A DNA stretch of 64,000 nt from Pseudoteredinibacter isoporae_A (GCF_040372805.1 NZ_BAABWJ010000004.1:62001-126000), one strand, 5' to 3'; positions 17,976 through 27,388 are shown, counted from the first letter of the stretch. Numbers and translations are program-made. The notes: generated by a model from the sequence alone, not told the origin.

Positions 17976-19907
17976 TTAATAGGTCAACACGAGATTGAAC
18001 AACAATGAATGCTGAGTATCGTCACCAAACAATTGCTCAAACCCTTTTCCTGGCAATAAAGCTGCATACGAGAGACGTGCAACAATATTCTGACTCATAA
18101 ATGGGCGATAAATCAGCGAGAGCGATACATCGGTCCCGATAGATTCGTCGACATTTGCCTGTTGGCGAGCCACTTCCAGTACTTCGGTTTGATCGAACCA
18201 CAGTTGATTCACATTCACCGTCGCCCGCAGCTCCGGCAAAATATCAAAATCCGCACCGACACCGATCAAGCGAACACCGGGATTAGTAAAGTTCGATTGA
18301 CCATGCTCCTTGGAAGCCCGCAGATTATTCAACAAACCATTACGAGTCGATAACGTTACCTTACCGCCAGCCGCCAGAGGCACGCCCTGTCTCAACCAAT
18401 AGCTGGTATCAGCGCCTGCGAACTGTGGGTTTTCAAAAATCGCGTCAAAACCGTTTTCTTCATCATCGAAAGGATTGTCATCGCCCGATGCCCACAGCAC
18501 CGAGCCACGAAGGCGAACCCAGTCGAAATCTGCACCGACTTCTGCGGCCGCAAAGAATGAACGAATATCAGTACGCTGATTCACGAATGGGCCGCGATTC
18601 TGCTCACCCAGTGCGGCATACATGGAATGCGTTAAGTTGATACGGCCAAAGTGACCATCCGAGCTGAAGCCCAAATACGTGACGTCATAATTACGAAAGC
18701 GCTCAAAGCCAAGAGACGCTGGACGTTGAATAATGTCATTCACATCGTAGAAGAACTCATCTTCGCGATTGCGGTTGTGCACCACAGAGAACTGGGAGAA
18801 GTGCCCCAGAGCAATCAGGTCCTGCCAGATGACATTCGCGATAAAGACATCGTCTTCCCGTGGCGCTTCGCCGATATCGTTTAGACCACTGTTCGTGTCT
18901 TTTTCCAAACGGCGGAACCAAGCCAGGTTGTATTGAATCCGGTTGTTATCGCGAATGCCAAACAAACGCACACCAAGCTGATTGTCCTGGAATAGAAAAC
19001 CACGAAAATCATTATTGAAGGGCTGAATGCCTACACGAATACTGTCGAAATCATAATTGTCTGACACATTGCGCAAGTGCACATCAATAAAGGCACCCTG
19101 AATACCAACAAAAGCATCGTCTCGGCGCACGCCACGTTGAGGGTTGGCATTAATGCCCGCTAACTCATTTACCACAGTATGGTTGAAGTTAAAAACGGGA
19201 ATAAAACGGAATTCATAATCGGGTGGTCGAAAAACAGTGTCGCCTTTATAGTAGACAAATTCCATTGCCACCTGCTGTATAACCGAATGCTGTTCGGTAT
19301 TACCAAACAGGTCGATATCACCGGCATCAGCCGTGGTCTGGAGGCCGACAGGTGTCACAACCTTACGCCCTTCGTAAATCGTATCGGAGATTACCCCCAA
19401 GTTAAAAAACCAATCATCATGCAGGGGTACATCGCCTTTCAATGTGTTGCGATTGTAGGGGTCCCACCAGTTGTCGGTATAACCGATTGCCTCAACAATG
19501 CGCCAACGATCTGGAAAAACCACGCTGTCTTTGTAATCGTTAACGCTAGGGCGTGGGACCGGAGATTCTTCCACATCCTCACGCAACACTGTGAAAGTTT
19601 GCTCTTCTTTCAGTCTGGCATCGTTCACGGCACCCGGAGCTCGGCGTCGAGGTTTGCCATCAACGACTGTTTCAACAATTTTGTCATCGGCTTCTGGCAG
19701 CTGACTGCAGTCCACTCGGCCGCCAGGACGACGTCGGCGCTTGGCGGTATTGGCCGCCTGAGCGGCTTCACATTCCTGTCGAGTTTGCTGCGCTTGAGCA
19801 TAAGCCTGGTTCGCTAATGGCAGCTGTAAAACAGCGGACACCAGCAATGAGCAAACTGCGGTTTGAGTTATAGCAAAACCAGGATTGAACGTTCGGTTCC
19901 TTGCCAT
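17976..19907 (-). CDS. Predicted outer-membrane beta-barrel of the cytochrome operon
   Basis: This 643-residue protein has a signal peptide (hydrophobic about 15-36, ending ANQAYAQ) and a basic low-complexity segment (KRRRRPGGR, about 56-64). The rest is alternating polar/apolar beta-strands with many aromatic residues and ends in NLVLTY, the aromatic C-terminus recognised by the BAM machinery. I recognise no close family; it has the look of large porins and not of TonB receptors, since no plug or TonB box was seen. It lies between the HbpS lipoprotein and the decaheme gene, in the position that a MtrB/PioB-like electron-conduit porin would occupy, but I see no sequence resemblance to those. 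Confidence 0.75.
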   Translation of the reverse strand: MARNRTFNPGFAITQTAVCSLLVSAVLQLPLANQAYAQAQQTRQECEAAQAANTAKRRRRPGGRVDCSQLPEADDKIVETVVDGKPRRRAPGAVNDARLKEEQTFTVLREDVEESPVPRPSVNDYKDSVVFPDRWRIVEAIGYTDNWWDPYNRNTLKGDVPLHDDWFFNLGVISDTIYEGRKVVTPVGLQTTADAGDIDLFGNTEQHSVIQQVAMEFVYYKGDTVFRPPDYEFRFIPVFNFNHTVVNELAGINANPQRGVRRDDAFVGIQGAFIDVHLRNVSDNYDFDSIRVGIQPFNNDFRGFLFQDNQLGVRLFGIRDNNRIQYNLAWFRRLEKDTNSGLNDIGEAPREDDVFIANVIWQDLIALGHFSQFSVVHNRNREDEFFYDVNDIIQRPASLGFERFRNYDVTYLGFSSDGHFGRINLTHSMYAALGEQNRGPFVNQRTDIRSFFAAAEVGADFDWVRLRGSVLWASGDDNPFDDEENGFDAIFENPQFAGADTSYWLRQGVPLAAGGKVTLSTRNGLLNNLRASKEHGQSNFTNPGVRLIGVGADFDILPELRATVNVNQLWFDQTEVLEVARQQANVDESIGTDVSLSLIYRPFMSQNIVARLSYAALLPGKGFEQLFGDDTQHSLLFNLVLTY

Positions 19908-19919
19908 CGTCTCTATCCC

Positions 19920-21938
19920 CTACTTTCCTGCGCAGACATTTTGTTCATCACTGCCAATAAATGGCGACTGAGGACAACTGATATAACGCAGACGTGTGCC
20001 TTTGGGTGTTAGTGTATCGGCCCTAATTTCCGGCGGAGCATTATTAAAACTGCCATTCATCTTTTCAGCAGCGCGGTGTACGCCCAGGAACGCAATCATG
20101 TCATCTTGATCAACACCATCGCCTGAAATACCAATACCACCAACCAGGGTGTTGCCTTTGTAAATAGGCACGCTGCCCGGGAAAATCTGAATACCGTTCG
20201 CCACATTGGTGGCCGCAGAACTGGCCGTCCCACCAAAAGGAACGCCAACGCAATTCGACCCAACATCTTCAGCTTGCAAGCCGGCGACATGCAGCAAATG
20301 GCTGACGACGGCATTCATTGCAAGATCCAACTGCAACCCAGTCGAGAATGGGCTCCACTCTCCTGCGGGTTTACTCAGCGGCCCTGGAGGTGCGTTATCG
20401 ACGCCGTCCGGATAAAAAGGTCGGGACAAGTTACCACCGGCCCGATCAGAAAACGCAATGCCATTTCGCAGCGCCGAGCTATCTTCCACAAAGTCCGCCA
20501 GTGCCTGGACGTAATTCGCGATATCAATTTCACGCTTAGGGCTCAAGTCCGAATTCAAGTACTGAGTCAACGGCAAATTCTGCAGAAAATCCGCCGCACC
20601 AGTTGATGAGAAAAAGGCCGCCGTGCGTGCCTTTTGTAGAGACACGTCCGCACCAAAGATCGGGGCGTCACGCGTACGGGCCATACCCAGCACATCACCA
20701 TTGGCATCAACAACGGAAATGGTTACTCGAGCTTGCGTGCTCAACGGGCGACGAATCTGCGCGCGCGCCTGATTGGCAACACCCAACGCTTCATCGATGA
20801 TCGCCTGCACTTCGTCTGCAGTAAGTTGGGAACCGGCACTTGGTGGAAAACGATCCTGGCCGGCCGCATCAACAAAAACGAATGCATCTCGACCGGGGTA
20901 AGTGCTCGTATCGGCCCGTATCCCCGAATTCGCCTGACCAAAGGCCCGCCCATCACGCAGAGGAACATCCAGGTAATCGGGCACGGTAATATATTGGCCG
21001 TCACCTGAGGTTAAGGCTGTGGAAGCTCCTGGCGTTGCCGTTAATTGGCTGTATTCCACGTCACTGTAGCGTAACACTTTACCGTCGACGGTGATCCGAT
21101 CAGCGCGTCGATCAACCGGTGCTTCGAAGCCTACCGTGGCCGCCAATGCGATCAATTCATCCTGATCCATATCAGAATCGGTAATCACTTTGTCAATGGT
21201 ATAAATGAAGTCACCGGCGATAACGCCCACCCCGCCAACAGGGACGTTGTCTTTGTAGAGCGGAAAACCACCTGGATCGGCCGACAATCCTAAAGGTGAT
21301 TGCTTGGGCCCAATACCCTGTACTGAGTTATCCAGAGTGAAATCCGAACAGGCGAACTGACTGAACTGCACGCCAAACAGCGGGCCGGCCGGCTGAACAC
21401 GTTCGCCCGGGTTAAAATGTTCTTGCACAATCTGACTGGCAACTCGGCTGCTGAACGCATTACCTTCGGTAGACAGATAGGCACCCGTGATGGCCTTTGA
21501 AATGGCCGCCAGGGCATCTGCACCGACAGCAATAGGCAGTTCAATATTTTCCAAACCACCATCAATATCACTCGGGCCACTGCTGTTGGTTGAGATCAGC
21601 AGTGATTTGCTGGTATCAATGTCTGCGGTACGGTAAACCGCCAGCACATTCCCTACCCGATCGACCACTGCAATGGTCGCCGCAACACCCAGCGCTTTCG
21701 CTTCGGCAACCGCCTGCTGGACAATCGTTTCGACCTCGGCAGTACGTAAGAACGAGTCCGCCGTCGCACAACCTCCTTCACAAACCACCGGAGGTGGAGG
21801 GGGTGGTGGCGTTGGGGTTCCTTGATTCGGTGTGGTACCGGAACCGCCACCACCACCGCCGCCACAACTCAACAGGCTGAGTGAGGCTGCGACTAAGAGC
21901 CATTGTTTAAGACTGAATCCTTTACGGCTTAATCTCAT
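19920..21938 (-). CDS. Lipoprotein with two tandem HbpS/GlcG (heme-degrading family) domains
   Basis: The protein has 672 residues from the ATG at 21938. This start overlaps the stop of the upstream decaheme gene as ATGA and begins a lipoprotein signal (LSLLSC, then poly-Gly), so the longer frame to 22025 is rejected. The Gly after the Cys suggests outer-membrane sorting. A Pro/Thr-rich tether follows. Two domains of the GlcG/HbpS family are visible: IAVVDRVGNVLAVYR (about 95) and ISVVDANGDVLGMAR (about 430). Members bind heme or small ligands; in actinobacteria HbpS is an extracellular heme and redox sensor. A tandem, lipid-anchored version in a multiheme operon could hold heme or sense it, or act as a redox partner (inference). 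Confidence 0.8.
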   Translation of the reverse strand: MRLSRKGFSLKQWLLVAASLSLLSCGGGGGGGSGTTPNQGTPTPPPPPPPVVCEGGCATADSFLRTAEVETIVQQAVAEAKALGVAATIAVVDRVGNVLAVYRTADIDTSKSLLISTNSSGPSDIDGGLENIELPIAVGADALAAISKAITGAYLSTEGNAFSSRVASQIVQEHFNPGERVQPAGPLFGVQFSQFACSDFTLDNSVQGIGPKQSPLGLSADPGGFPLYKDNVPVGGVGVIAGDFIYTIDKVITDSDMDQDELIALAATVGFEAPVDRRADRITVDGKVLRYSDVEYSQLTATPGASTALTSGDGQYITVPDYLDVPLRDGRAFGQANSGIRADTSTYPGRDAFVFVDAAGQDRFPPSAGSQLTADEVQAIIDEALGVANQARAQIRRPLSTQARVTISVVDANGDVLGMARTRDAPIFGADVSLQKARTAAFFSSTGAADFLQNLPLTQYLNSDLSPKREIDIANYVQALADFVEDSSALRNGIAFSDRAGGNLSRPFYPDGVDNAPPGPLSKPAGEWSPFSTGLQLDLAMNAVVSHLLHVAGLQAEDVGSNCVGVPFGGTASSAATNVANGIQIFPGSVPIYKGNTLVGGIGISGDGVDQDDMIAFLGVHRAAEKMNGSFNNAPPEIRADTLTPKGTRLRYISCPQSPFIGSDEQNVCAGK

Positions 21939-23674
21939 GGTGTTTTTTGCTCCAACACAGCAGGCATTTGTTTGACCCAAATCGCCTGATTTCCTGGTAT
22001 GTGGTAATTGTGGCAGGCCACACAATCCAACGGTGCGGCGTGCTCGGCTTGATCATCGTGACACTGAAGACAGTTATCGCGACCTGGAATCAGAATGTCG
22101 TGACTCTCGGAAGATTCGCCGGCCTTGTGGCAGTCTTGACAAATTTCATCTACCGGCGCATCACGCAGCAATAAATGAGTCGCGTGATTAAAGCGCCCTT
22201 GAGAGAACCAGTCGTTATTCAGTTTGACGGGTTTCACCGTCCAGAAACTGTCAGCCGCAGGTTTACCATCAATCTGGCGGGCTTCGGTTTTCTCGACTTC
22301 GTGACAGGTTATGCAACCGGTTTTCGTAAACTGATTTTCCAGCTCCAAGGCTGCACGTTCCCGGCCACAAGTTAATGCGCCCTTCTGGCAACGTTCCAGA
22401 TCACGGCGCTTTCCGGGAACCCGACGAACATGGTCAATGCCTTCAACGCCTGAATCTGGATCAGCAAACATGCGGATGTAATATTCCTCAAGAGTTTGCT
22501 TCACCAATAATGGCGAACCATGGGGCAATTGACGACTTGGCTCCGCATCATCAAAACCCAAACCATGACAATCACGACACATGCCTTCCATCGTAATGGG
22601 TTCAAAATGCTCTTTATCTGCACTAAGCACATGGCAGGATTTGCATTCCAGTGCTTCACCACTTTCCTGGCTTTGCACTTTATCGACATCAAGGTGCAAA
22701 TCATGTGGGAACTTCAACTGGGAATTTTCTTTCAACTCTGAGCTGTAAGGCACGCGGGACAGTTCCCACTTGAATCCATCGAAGCCCAACAGGCCCAAAC
22801 GGAATTCAGGGTGCGTTTTCTCGTTAAAGCCGGAAACATTGGCAACTGAATCTTCAGTGTTGACATTGCCAAGCGTGGCGATATCACCGTGACAATCCAC
22901 ACACAAAGACTGATCCTTGATGATGATGGTTGCAGGCTCATTGTGTTCCTTGTGACAGGTGCCACAGCGGTATTCTTCAAATGCCGGAATCGCCGGATGT
23001 TGAGCATGAACATGCTGTTCGGTATTACTGTGGCAAGAAAGACAAGCCTGATCCTGAACCATTTCAAATGGCTTGGCATGGCAGCTGGTGCAATCGTCAC
23101 CGATCGCAGGAATACGGTGCGCAGGAATCAAAGGGCCGCTCGACCAGTGTTTATCGGTGGGAATGCCCACTTTCGATAACGTTTTACGGGCGTCAGCGTC
23201 GTACATTGACCACAAGGGAAAACCCAGGGCGAATACCAGAACTAAGGCCGAAACAAGATAAGCCAGACTGCGATTGTAACCCAGTCCTTTTAAATCTGTT
23301 TTGAAACGCTGCTTGGTGGAGTGCTTAACTTCTGCGTCAATTTCAAATTCCAACGCACAGGCGAAACCCGCTGGCGGAGACACCAGCTCGACACTGTGCC
23401 GACCGATGGCCAGCTTCTGCCCTATGTTAAGAACGCCTTTGCTTAACGGTTGCCCGTCGATGTCAACTCGGCAATTCTTGGCGCATTCAAATTTGGCTGA
23501 CTGATTATCCAGCGCCGTAATAACCAGATGCTTAGCGGCGACGTCCTCACCGGCCAGTTGTACTAACTGTCCTTCGCCAGAACCAATCTGTATTGCCGAC
23601 GCCTCAAGCTGGCTATCGTTTTGATCGATAACCTTGTTCCCGGTCTTTCTTGTTTGTCGTATTAAATAAAGCAT
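21935..23674 (-). CDS. FHA-like domain / membrane helix / periplasmic decaheme cytochrome c fusion
   Basis: The protein has 579 residues. Residues 1-100 resemble an FHA domain: IQIGSGEG in place of the usual IGR loop, VAAKHLVI in place of SRxHA, then VDIDGQPL and LAIGRHSVEL. Key phosphothreonine contacts look altered. One membrane helix follows (about 137-156), with a basic segment before it, so the FHA-like part is cytoplasmic and the rest periplasmic. The periplasmic part has ten CxxCH motifs (CTSCH, CLSCH, CGTCH, CVDCH, CKSCH, CRDCH, CITCH, CQDCH, CLQCH, CVACH). It follows the b-type membrane gene by 3 bases and overlaps the HbpS gene by 4. It should accept electrons from the membrane b-hemes, while its cytoplasmic domain links it to the kinase/phosphatase/FHA system (inference). 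Confidence 0.88.
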   Translation of the reverse strand: MLYLIRQTRKTGNKVIDQNDSQLEASAIQIGSGEGQLVQLAGEDVAAKHLVITALDNQSAKFECAKNCRVDIDGQPLSKGVLNIGQKLAIGRHSVELVSPPAGFACALEFEIDAEVKHSTKQRFKTDLKGLGYNRSLAYLVSALVLVFALGFPLWSMYDADARKTLSKVGIPTDKHWSSGPLIPAHRIPAIGDDCTSCHAKPFEMVQDQACLSCHSNTEQHVHAQHPAIPAFEEYRCGTCHKEHNEPATIIIKDQSLCVDCHGDIATLGNVNTEDSVANVSGFNEKTHPEFRLGLLGFDGFKWELSRVPYSSELKENSQLKFPHDLHLDVDKVQSQESGEALECKSCHVLSADKEHFEPITMEGMCRDCHGLGFDDAEPSRQLPHGSPLLVKQTLEEYYIRMFADPDSGVEGIDHVRRVPGKRRDLERCQKGALTCGRERAALELENQFTKTGCITCHEVEKTEARQIDGKPAADSFWTVKPVKLNNDWFSQGRFNHATHLLLRDAPVDEICQDCHKAGESSESHDILIPGRDNCLQCHDDQAEHAAPLDCVACHNYHIPGNQAIWVKQMPAVLEQKTP

Positions 23675-23677
23675 GGC

Positions 23678-24568
23678 TTACCAGTATAAAAAAACGGTCA
23701 CAATGTGGATGATCAAGGCCACAATTAGAATAATTGTTGTTGGAATATGGAACAGCAGCCAGACTTTGAGCCTGGCCTGTAAACTGATTTCGCGTCGAAT
23801 GCGGTTCAAGAGCTCACGTCGACGACCAAAGATATACAGAATATCCTGCAAATCCTGAGCTTCCTGTTTTTTGCTCACGTTAGGAATGCGTTTGGCGATG
23901 TAGTCGATTGCAGCCTGTTGATTGTGGTTATCAACCACGCTTGTGCGGCTTTGATTGTCTTCAGAAGCACTGAGCTCAACTTTTGAATTGTCCCGCCCCT
24001 TGAGCTGGCTCCACAAGCCTCCACCTAAACTGGTACGGGCAATCGCGCTGTTAATCAACGTTTGAATATCGGTGTTACAACGTGACGCAATATCCTTACC
24101 CTGTTGGTCAAGGTCATCCAATTCCGCAAAGCGTCTATCCAGACTTTGATTACTCCGGTTTTGGGAGAGTTTGTCCGGAAAACGCAGGTAGGCGTACAAA
24201 CCGTAGAAGCCACTGAAAATCACGATGCACATCAGCACATAAGCGAGGGTGTGCACATTCCAGCCAAACTGAAAAGCACAGTGCAAAGTGGCGATAATTA
24301 ATAGGCTGGTGCCCAAATAGATATGAGCCGAGGTCCACCCCTGAACTGTGCCCATGGTCGACGAATAACGACGTTTACGTACACCCAGGTAAGCTAACCA
24401 CAGAATGAGCAACGCCCCGACGGTACCCAACACATACCCCTGCCAAGTGCCACCGTTTGGCGGGCGCCAACCTTCCTGACTGAAGTATAGGCCGGTCGAA
24501 CTAATCAATAAAAACAGCGCCAACCAAAAATAGCGCCCGCCTTTATACTCTAATATATTGTTATACAT
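23678..24568 (-). CDS. Bis-heme b-type membrane protein (predicted transmembrane electron carrier)
   Basis: This 296-residue integral membrane protein has about five helices (13-29, 44-62, 82-100, 107-128, 271-294) and a roughly 130-residue cytoplasmic loop before the last helix. Histidines fall as two HX13H pairs: H82/H96 in the third helix and H274/H288 in the last. This is the spacing used by cytochrome b and ferric-reductase-like proteins to hold two stacked b-hemes across a membrane. It sits between the gene for a cytoplasmic flavin/Fe-S enzyme and that for a membrane-anchored decaheme, exactly where a transmembrane step would be needed. I do not recognise a named family; direct evidence for heme is only the His spacing. 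Confidence 0.75.
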   Translation of the reverse strand: MYNNILEYKGGRYFWLALFLLISSTGLYFSQEGWRPPNGGTWQGYVLGTVGALLILWLAYLGVRKRRYSSTMGTVQGWTSAHIYLGTSLLIIATLHCAFQFGWNVHTLAYVLMCIVIFSGFYGLYAYLRFPDKLSQNRSNQSLDRRFAELDDLDQQGKDIASRCNTDIQTLINSAIARTSLGGGLWSQLKGRDNSKVELSASEDNQSRTSVVDNHNQQAAIDYIAKRIPNVSKKQEAQDLQDILYIFGRRRELLNRIRREISLQARLKVWLLFHIPTTIILIVALIIHIVTVFLYW

Positions 24569-24611
24569 AGCTTTTTCTTAGTTCTTCTTTTCACTAATTG
24601 GTTTGCTCATG

Positions 24612-27236
24612 CTAAGGAGCGATCAATTCAACAAACTGTTCCGGGTTCAGTCGTTCCACAGCCCCGACTGGACAGGAACGCACGCAGGCCGGCCCGCCTT
24701 TCTGACCAACACATGCGTCGCACTTGACCGCTTTTTTACCTTTATCCAATGCTTCGGCACTTGGTTGGTATGCAGGATCCTGCCCAGGACCATTACCGCG
24801 GCCAAATAACATCCACTGCAATAAGCCGGGCTTTTTCGGTGCGTCGTAAGCCAGCTTGATCACATCGTATGGACAATTGGTTTCACAGTTACCGCAACCG
24901 ATGCAGCTATTGTCAATAAACACTTCACCGGTTACCGCTCGGTGAATGGCGTTGGCCGGACAATCCTTCATGCAGTGCGGCATTTCGCAATGGCGGCAGG
25001 AAATCGCAACATTGATATGCCCATAGCGCTGCCCGGATTTGCGGTCCAGGCGACTGATACCGCCATGGGTTTCCGCACAGGCTTTCTCGCAGTTATCGCA
25101 GCCAACACAAAGCTTTTCGTCAATAATCAGCGCGCTGGTTGATTCTCCCAAACCCTCGCCCATCAAAAATGAAATCAATGACCCACCTTCCGGTAGAGAT
25201 TCCATTTGATTGGATACTTTGAGCTTTTCGCTGGTCGCGGCTTGAATATCGTGAACACGCTCGGGGTCTTGTTTTAACAGTGCCAGGAATTCTTTTTGTT
25301 TGATCAATAACGCTTCAACCCGCACGGTCGCTCTCGCTGACTCTCGTCGCGTCCGGTCGCCCATCAGGGCCATCTGACCAATCATTTGTCCAGATTGAGC
25401 TTGCCCAACCACAACCCCTTGACTGCCACGCTCACGCTCGAGGCTGATGGTGCCGCTGCGGATCAGATAAAGGCAATCACCCTCATCGCCCTCCTGATAC
25501 AGATAGTCACCGGCATTAAAGGTTTTGGTTTCGGTGTTCTGAGCAATATCCCGCAGGTCAGCCGTATCAGCGTCCGGGGCGAAATACTGCTGCAGGAACC
25601 GCACCACGAATATCCAGTCGATACCTCCAAGAATTTCTTCATTGGAGTTCATCAACTTCACCATGGTACGACGTGGTGTTTCGATCAGAATGGTGTCTTC
25701 ACCGGCGATGGCATTGCCCACTCGTGGGCGCCCGGAAAGCAGACTCATCTCACCAAAAAACTGGCCCGGCTTGATAATTTGACGGTGTTGGCCACCGGCC
25801 GACTCGAGGATGACCTCCCCTTCAACGACAGTCAAAAAAGTGTTGCTGTAATCCCCGTGGCGGTAAATATAATCGCCCGCCTTAATTAATTTGGTAATCT
25901 TGGGGCTGGCGGGTGCCGCTTCACGCTCAGCCTTGCTGACTTTTTTACCTTTCTGTTCCAGCTTGGCAATACGTTGGGCTTTTTTCTCTTTCAGCTCAGC
26001 AAACCGGGCGTCTTTAACTTGATCCGATTGCAGCTTAAGTTGAGACAGAATATCTTCATCGGCTTGAGACACCAGGATATCACTTTCAATAACCAACTCT
26101 CTAAACGCCAAGGTATTCATACGGCGGAACATAGGGATCCGCTGTTGATAAAGACTCAGGATTTCTTCAACGTCGCTGACATAAGGCAGCATTTTAAGCT
26201 GCAGATCGAGGATCGGATGATCCGCCGGCTTAACCTCATTACCCCGAATGTATTCGACGACATCGTAACCCTGGTTCATGGCCTGTTTGATCAGGGGATA
26301 GCCACCCAAGGCACCGATCACGTATATGCCTTTCACATTGGATTCGTAACGCCCGCTGAGCTCAGGAATGGCGTCGGGTTTGTCACTGGGAAATTCAATA
26401 CCACAGGATTCGATAAATTTTCGAGGCGGAATGGCGCCGAGGCGCGCGATGATTCGATGGCAAGAAATATCCACTTCACCTTCGGGCGTATCCAAGGTCA
26501 GAACACCGGCTTCACCGGCATTTTCTGGTAAGACCAAACGCGCCACAGACGAACGATAGTAACAGTCAAAATCCAGGTTTTTATCGTTGATCGCCGCCAA
26601 AACGGCATTCAAGTTACCTTCTTTCGCCCGGCTGAATTCCTCACGGCGGTTGATGATGTACACCTTGTTTTGCTTGGCCAGGCCCAGTGCGTTTTCAATC
26701 GCCGCATCACCTGCACCAACCACCACAATGGTTTCATCTTTATATTCGTCGGGGTCATCCAGCTGATATTGCACAAAATCCGAGTCATCACCGGAAACGC
26801 CAAGTTTACGGGGGTTACCCTGCATGCCAATGGCCAGAATCACATTCTTTGCCATGATGCTCTCGCCGCTCGCAAAACGAACCGTGAAGTTACCGGCCTC
26901 GCCATCAATGGCCGTGACTTCCGACTGATACCGGACGTTGATTTCTTTTTCTTTGATCCCCTCATCCCAGCTGTTCAGAATTTCCTCACGCTTGCCCGAG
27001 GTAAATTCAATTGGGCTGCGTAAATCCAAAAAGCCAGGCTCATCCATAACATGCTTGCCTTTTTGATAACGATAGATCGTTTTGGCAGTGTATTTGAAGC
27101 CTTCCAACAGGATGTGGGTATAGGGATGGTTAGGATCGTTTTTACGAGCTTGCTGATCATATTCAGCCGCTCTTGCCGCAGCACTAAGCCCTGCGGGCCC
27201 AGAACCAATTACGGCTATCTCGTAAATATCAGACAT
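24612..27236 (-). CDS. Flavoprotein reductase with two cyclic-nucleotide-binding domains and four Fe-S clusters
   Basis: This 874-residue cytoplasmic protein has no signal peptide. Residues about 1-340 are a thioredoxin-reductase-like two-dinucleotide fold: GSGPAG at 11-16 for FAD and VVGAGDAAIE (about 174) for NAD(P)H. I saw no CxxC redox pair in that part. Two cNMP/CRP-type domains follow (about 440-550 with FFGEMSLLSGRPR; about 565-670 with MIGQMALMGDR). Residues about 705-860 hold four ferredoxin-type cysteine clusters (CVGCDNC, CRHCEMPHC, CIGCGNC, CDACVGQ), like the HybA/DmsB electron-transfer subunits. It should take electrons from NAD(P)H via FAD and pass them through Fe-S clusters to the b-type protein of the next gene, with possible cyclic-nucleotide gating. 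First gene of the operon. Confidence 0.88.
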   Translation of the reverse strand: MSDIYEIAVIGSGPAGLSAAARAAEYDQQARKNDPNHPYTHILLEGFKYTAKTIYRYQKGKHVMDEPGFLDLRSPIEFTSGKREEILNSWDEGIKEKEINVRYQSEVTAIDGEAGNFTVRFASGESIMAKNVILAIGMQGNPRKLGVSGDDSDFVQYQLDDPDEYKDETIVVVGAGDAAIENALGLAKQNKVYIINRREEFSRAKEGNLNAVLAAINDKNLDFDCYYRSSVARLVLPENAGEAGVLTLDTPEGEVDISCHRIIARLGAIPPRKFIESCGIEFPSDKPDAIPELSGRYESNVKGIYVIGALGGYPLIKQAMNQGYDVVEYIRGNEVKPADHPILDLQLKMLPYVSDVEEILSLYQQRIPMFRRMNTLAFRELVIESDILVSQADEDILSQLKLQSDQVKDARFAELKEKKAQRIAKLEQKGKKVSKAEREAAPASPKITKLIKAGDYIYRHGDYSNTFLTVVEGEVILESAGGQHRQIIKPGQFFGEMSLLSGRPRVGNAIAGEDTILIETPRRTMVKLMNSNEEILGGIDWIFVVRFLQQYFAPDADTADLRDIAQNTETKTFNAGDYLYQEGDEGDCLYLIRSGTISLERERGSQGVVVGQAQSGQMIGQMALMGDRTRRESARATVRVEALLIKQKEFLALLKQDPERVHDIQAATSEKLKVSNQMESLPEGGSLISFLMGEGLGESTSALIIDEKLCVGCDNCEKACAETHGGISRLDRKSGQRYGHINVAISCRHCEMPHCMKDCPANAIHRAVTGEVFIDNSCIGCGNCETNCPYDVIKLAYDAPKKPGLLQWMLFGRGNGPGQDPAYQPSAEALDKGKKAVKCDACVGQKGGPACVRSCPVGAVERLNPEQFVELIAP

Positions 27237-27388
27237 GGAAGCCTTTCCTTATCAGCCTAATGCGTAATGGCTATTATTCTCATTCGGCCAAACACACCTT
27301 AAGTACACCGAGAACAATTAGCGAACCGACTCGATAAACAAAAAACCAGCAGCACAAAACCTCTGTACTGAGGGCATTCTATACAGTG

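Noticed and set aside
21939..22025. 29-residue N-terminal extension of the HbpS lipoprotein
   Set aside because: It lies inside the upstream gene, and the ATGA overlap at 21938 followed by a lipoprotein signal is a much better start.
24612..27236. Plain thioredoxin reductase
   Set aside because: No CxxC redox pair was seen in the flavin part, and the protein continues into cNMP and four Fe-S cluster modules.
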